A stretch of 5,642 bases of DNA. Origin: Methanobacteriota archaeon. Lineage in GTDB: Archaea > Methanobacteriota > Methanobacteria > Methanobacteriales > Methanobacteriaceae. A program made the position numbers and the translations under genes. The stretch spans positions 1 through 5,642 of the forward strand of contig JAEZRD010000059.1 in assembly GCA_023440975.1 (NCBI GenBank). The letters run 5' to 3'. Below, one piece after another: positions 3,602 to 5,642 of this stretch (the first letter of the stretch is position 1; each line of letters opens with the position of its first letter). The notes beneath the pieces were generated by a model. The model saw nothing but the letters and a program-made list of their open reading frames with translations. It did not search any database and was not told the DNA's origin.

Positions 3602-5642
3602 ATGATGAATAGGAAATTAAAGCCTGTAATAGCTATACTAGTATTTCTATGTATTAGTTTAGGGGCTTTATCATGTATTTCAGCAACGAATGATACAAGC
3701 ATCATAAGTAGTGGGACGAGCAGTAGCTCCAATACTACAACCATAAGTGTTGATAATACTACAAGTTCAAATACTAATCAAGTATTAAGTTCAACAGCAT
3801 CAAGTTCTGTTAACTCTACTACAAGTTCAAATACAAATAATGTATTAAGTTCAACAGCATCAAGTTCTGTTAACTCTACTACAAGTTCAAATACTAATCA
3901 AATGAGCTTGTCAGATACAAATACTAGTAATGACATAGTTTCTAGTAATAATAATACTAGTAATCTTTTATCCACTACTCAAGTAAGTAGTGATAATAAT
4001 AGTATAATAAGTGAATCTAACGATTCAAATGTTTCTATTATAAGTAAAAATAATAGTAATATTATTAGTAACAATTTCACTGAAAAATATGGTGAAGGTC
4101 AAAATTTCACTATAAGATTAGTTGATGATAATGGAAACCCTATAATTGGGCAACATATCATATTAAACCTTACACGATTAAGTGATAATGCTAGTAAAAT
4201 TTATTATGCTACAACAGATGTTGATGGATATGCTTATCTCCAAATAAATTTAGCAGTAGGTAATTATACAGTAACAACAAGTTACAATGGGAATAATAAT
4301 TATAATTCCAGTAAATCTAAGTATAATACAATCACTGTTAACAGTACCATTAGTAGTAAATTAGATCCTTATTTAATAAGTAATAATTTCACTGAAGTTT
4401 ATGGTGCTGCACAAAACTATACTATTCGTTTAGTGGATGATAATGGAAACCCTATAGCAGGTCAACATATTGCATTGAATTTAACAAAAATTAGTAATGG
4501 AGCAAGTAAAATTTATTGGGTTACAACTGATACAGCAGGATATGCGTATCTTGAAATTAACCTAGCACCTGGAGAATACAGTGTGTCAGGTTCATATAGT
4601 GGAACTACAACATATGAAGGAGCTGAAACTGTTTATAACACAATTATAGTCACCAGCTCTACAAACAGTTCTACGAATAATAACACTAATAAACAAAATA
4701 CAAGTTCCAATAAGTCTGGTTATGTAAGTATCAGTGATATTGTAAGTAAAGCTAATGATGTATTTAGTTTTGTTCACACAAATCAAAGATTACCAAATTA
4801 TGTAACCATTAATGGTGAAACTTATACTATGGCACAATTTGCTTACCTTGTAAGTGCAGCTTTAATCCAAATTAACAATGGAAATTATGATGATATACAA
4901 GTCTTAAATGTAACACAACAATCTAATGTTACTAGTAGTAGCATTACTGGTACTTTAAGTATTAGTGATGTAATTAGTATGGCTAGTCGTATTAACTCAT
5001 ACATTTCAACTAATCTTGTAACTCCTAAATATGATTCAAGTAATGGTCTTGGAAAATTAACTTTCGAGAATTATTTACTTGTGTTCTGTCAAGCATTAAC
5101 ACAATATGGTGATGCTGGAAGTTTACCAAGTACTGTAAGTGTTAATACTAGTGTATTTAGTAGTACAAGCAGTAGTAATGGTAGTTCTAGTAGTAATATT
5201 ACAACTACAACTACAGGTTCAGGTATTAATGATTTAAACACTATAAGTGATTTATCAACATATCTTGCTGCTTACACTCATTGTGAAGTAAATAATGCTA
5301 AGATTCAAGCTTTAGCAGCAAGTTTAACTAGTGGATTAACTACTACATGGGCTAAAGCAACTGCAATCTATAATTATGTAAGAGACCAGATTAGCTACAA
5401 ATACTATAGTAATAGTAAATATGGTGCTGCAGGAACCTTATCTAATGGTTATGGAAATTGTGTAGATCAAGCAAGTCTTGTAATAGCATTATGTCGTGCA
5501 GCAGGAATACCAGCACGTTATGTGCATGGTCAAAATTGTAAATTCACAAGTGGATTGAATGCTGGACATGTATGGGCTCAGATTTTAGTAGATGGAGTTT
5601 GGTATGCTGCAGATTCAACAAGTACCCGTAACAGTCTAGGTG
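3602..5642 (+). CDS. Secreted pseudomurein-binding surface protein with transglutaminase-like cysteine domain (3' truncated)
   Basis: The frame is open for 680 codons to the window end with no stop. Parts in order: signal peptide (basic N3-K7, hydrophobic 9-26, cleavage probably near Ala28); Ser/Thr/Asn-rich stalk (about 30-155) with 20-residue repeats; two Ig-like repeats (157-246 and 261-350); a polar linker; two segments like pseudomurein-binding repeats, the first opening with SISDIVSKAN (about 376-432) and the second with SISDVISMAS (about 453-505); a Ser/Thr linker; then a transglutaminase-fold domain from about 542. The triad appears intact: Cys620 in GYGNCVDQA, His656 in GHVWAQ and Asp671 in AADST. 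In Methanobacteriales such proteins are exported and held on the wall; the same combination of binding repeats and a Cys-His-Asp domain occurs in the phage/prophage pseudomurein endoisopeptidases PeiP and PeiW (family C71). The likely role, inferred, is cutting or rearranging wall peptide cross-links, or adhesion. Other cysteines are at 496, 561, 631 and 646. Confidence 0.88.
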   Translation, partial: MMNRKLKPVIAILVFLCISLGALSCISATNDTSIISSGTSSSSNTTTISVDNTTSSNTNQVLSSTASSSVNSTTSSNTNNVLSSTASSSVNSTTSSNTNQMSLSDTNTSNDIVSSNNNTSNLLSTTQVSSDNNSIISESNDSNVSIISKNNSNIISNNFTEKYGEGQNFTIRLVDDNGNPIIGQHIILNLTRLSDNASKIYYATTDVDGYAYLQINLAVGNYTVTTSYNGNNNYNSSKSKYNTITVNSTISSKLDPYLISNNFTEVYGAAQNYTIRLVDDNGNPIAGQHIALNLTKISNGASKIYWVTTDTAGYAYLEINLAPGEYSVSGSYSGTTTYEGAETVYNTIIVTSSTNSSTNNNTNKQNTSSNKSGYVSISDIVSKANDVFSFVHTNQRLPNYVTINGETYTMAQFAYLVSAALIQINNGNYDDIQVLNVTQQSNVTSSSITGTLSISDVISMASRINSYISTNLVTPKYDSSNGLGKLTFENYLLVFCQALTQYGDAGSLPSTVSVNTSVFSSTSSSNGSSSSNITTTTTGSGINDLNTISDLSTYLAAYTHCEVNNAKIQALAASLTSGLTTTWAKATAIYNYVRDQISYKYYSNSKYGAAGTLSNGYGNCVDQASLVIALCRAAGIPARYVHGQNCKFTSGLNAGHVWAQILVDGVWYAADSTSTRNSLG
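3758..3901 (+). repeat. 60-bp tandem repeat in the stalk of the surface protein
   Basis: Two full 60-bp units (3758-3817, 3818-3877) and a 24-base partial third (3878-3901) are in frame and encode the 20-residue unit beginning TTSSNTN and continuing VLSSTASSSVNS. Units 1 and 2 differ at only three bases, and a 53-base block (3782-3834 and 3842-3894) is identical, which implies recent duplication. Copy number can change without breaking the frame. Confidence 0.92.
4070..4651 (+). repeat. Two Ig-like (Big-type) domain repeats, 312-bp period
   Basis: Residues 157-246 and 261-350 are homologous, starting NNFTE and sharing the stretch RLVDDNGNPI, then GQHI, LNLT, ASKIY, TTD, GYAYL and INLA. The period is 104 residues. 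The pattern, with VDDNGNPI, GYAYL and a closing Y(N/S)G, matches the beta-sandwich repeats common in methanogen adhesin-like proteins. They probably act as spacers that hold the wall-binding and catalytic parts away from the signal-peptide end. Confidence 0.8.
4727..5119 (+). other. Pair of pseudomurein-binding-type repeats
   Basis: Residues 376-432 and 452-506 share the pattern [L/V]SISD[IV][IV]SxA, then a short helix, a loop with P and a Y or K, and a hydrophobic helix (QFAYLVSAALIQ at 412-423, ENYLLVFCQALTQ at 489-501) ending near a G. This is the layout of PMBR repeats (Pfam PF09373), which bind the archaeal wall polymer. The assignment is by pattern and by the neighbouring catalytic domain. 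Confidence 0.75.

Noticed and set aside
3602..3679. Lipoprotein signal at the end of the hydrophobic segment (ALSC, Cys25)
   Set aside because: The -3 position is Ala, not Leu/Val/Ile, and the order is not known for this kind of lipid anchoring; ordinary cleavage near Ala28 fits better.
3556..3744. Minus-strand frame over the start of the surface-protein gene
   Set aside because: Antisense to the signal peptide and stalk, and it ends in the leader; composition reflects the reversed Ser/Thr codons.
3758..3901. CRISPR array
   Set aside because: The 60-base units are contiguous, in frame and coding, with no unique spacers.
4592..4786. Minus-strand frame inside the surface-protein gene
   Set aside because: Antisense shadow across the linker and first wall-binding repeat; no ribosome binding site.

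Overview
The window looks like chromosomal DNA of a very A+T-rich methanogenic archaeon of the order Methanobacteriales, most likely Methanosphaera or a close relative such as Methanobrevibacter. The grounds are the low G+C, the A/T-ending codons, strong GGAGG/GAGGTG ribosome binding sites combined with archaeal TATA boxes and oligo-T terminators, and above all a secreted Asn/Ser/Thr-rich protein carrying what look like pseudomurein-binding repeats. Pseudomurein is the wall polymer of this order. The genus is inferred, not proven.

Layout: (1) 2-271, plus strand, the C-terminal end of a histidine-kinase-type ATPase domain. (2) 294-2633, minus strand, a two-gene ABC importer operon of the OpuC/OpuF (compatible-solute and related ligand) type. 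Its first gene encodes a permease fused to its own substrate-binding domain, and its second encodes the ATPase. The operon converges on the kinase gene over a 22-base gap filled with oligo-A/oligo-T. (3) 2634-3048, an AT-only-looking divergent intergenic region with an A/G-rich leader for the importer mRNA, a candidate TATA box and a candidate operator at the predicted start site. (4) 3049-3313, plus strand, a small unrecognised gene that is whole only if one A is removed from an A8 run. (5) 3314-3601, a structured promoter/leader region with several inverted repeats. (6) 3602 to the window end, plus strand, a large secreted surface protein that runs off the window. It has a signal peptide, a Ser/Thr/Asn-rich stalk with a 60-bp tandem repeat, two Ig-like repeats, two pseudomurein-binding repeats and a transglutaminase-fold cysteine catalytic domain with an apparently intact Cys-His-Asp triad.

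How they fit together: the importer should make one complete ABC system (2 permease-binding fusion chains plus 2 ATPases), probably for a quaternary amine or similar zwitterion. The last gene should act outside the membrane, anchored on the pseudomurein wall by its binding repeats. There its cysteine domain may cut or rearrange wall cross-links, or serve in adhesion. Nothing in the sequence ties the importer, the small gene and the surface protein into one pathway. The least explained parts are the A8 frameshift gene and the repeat-rich leader ahead of the surface protein.
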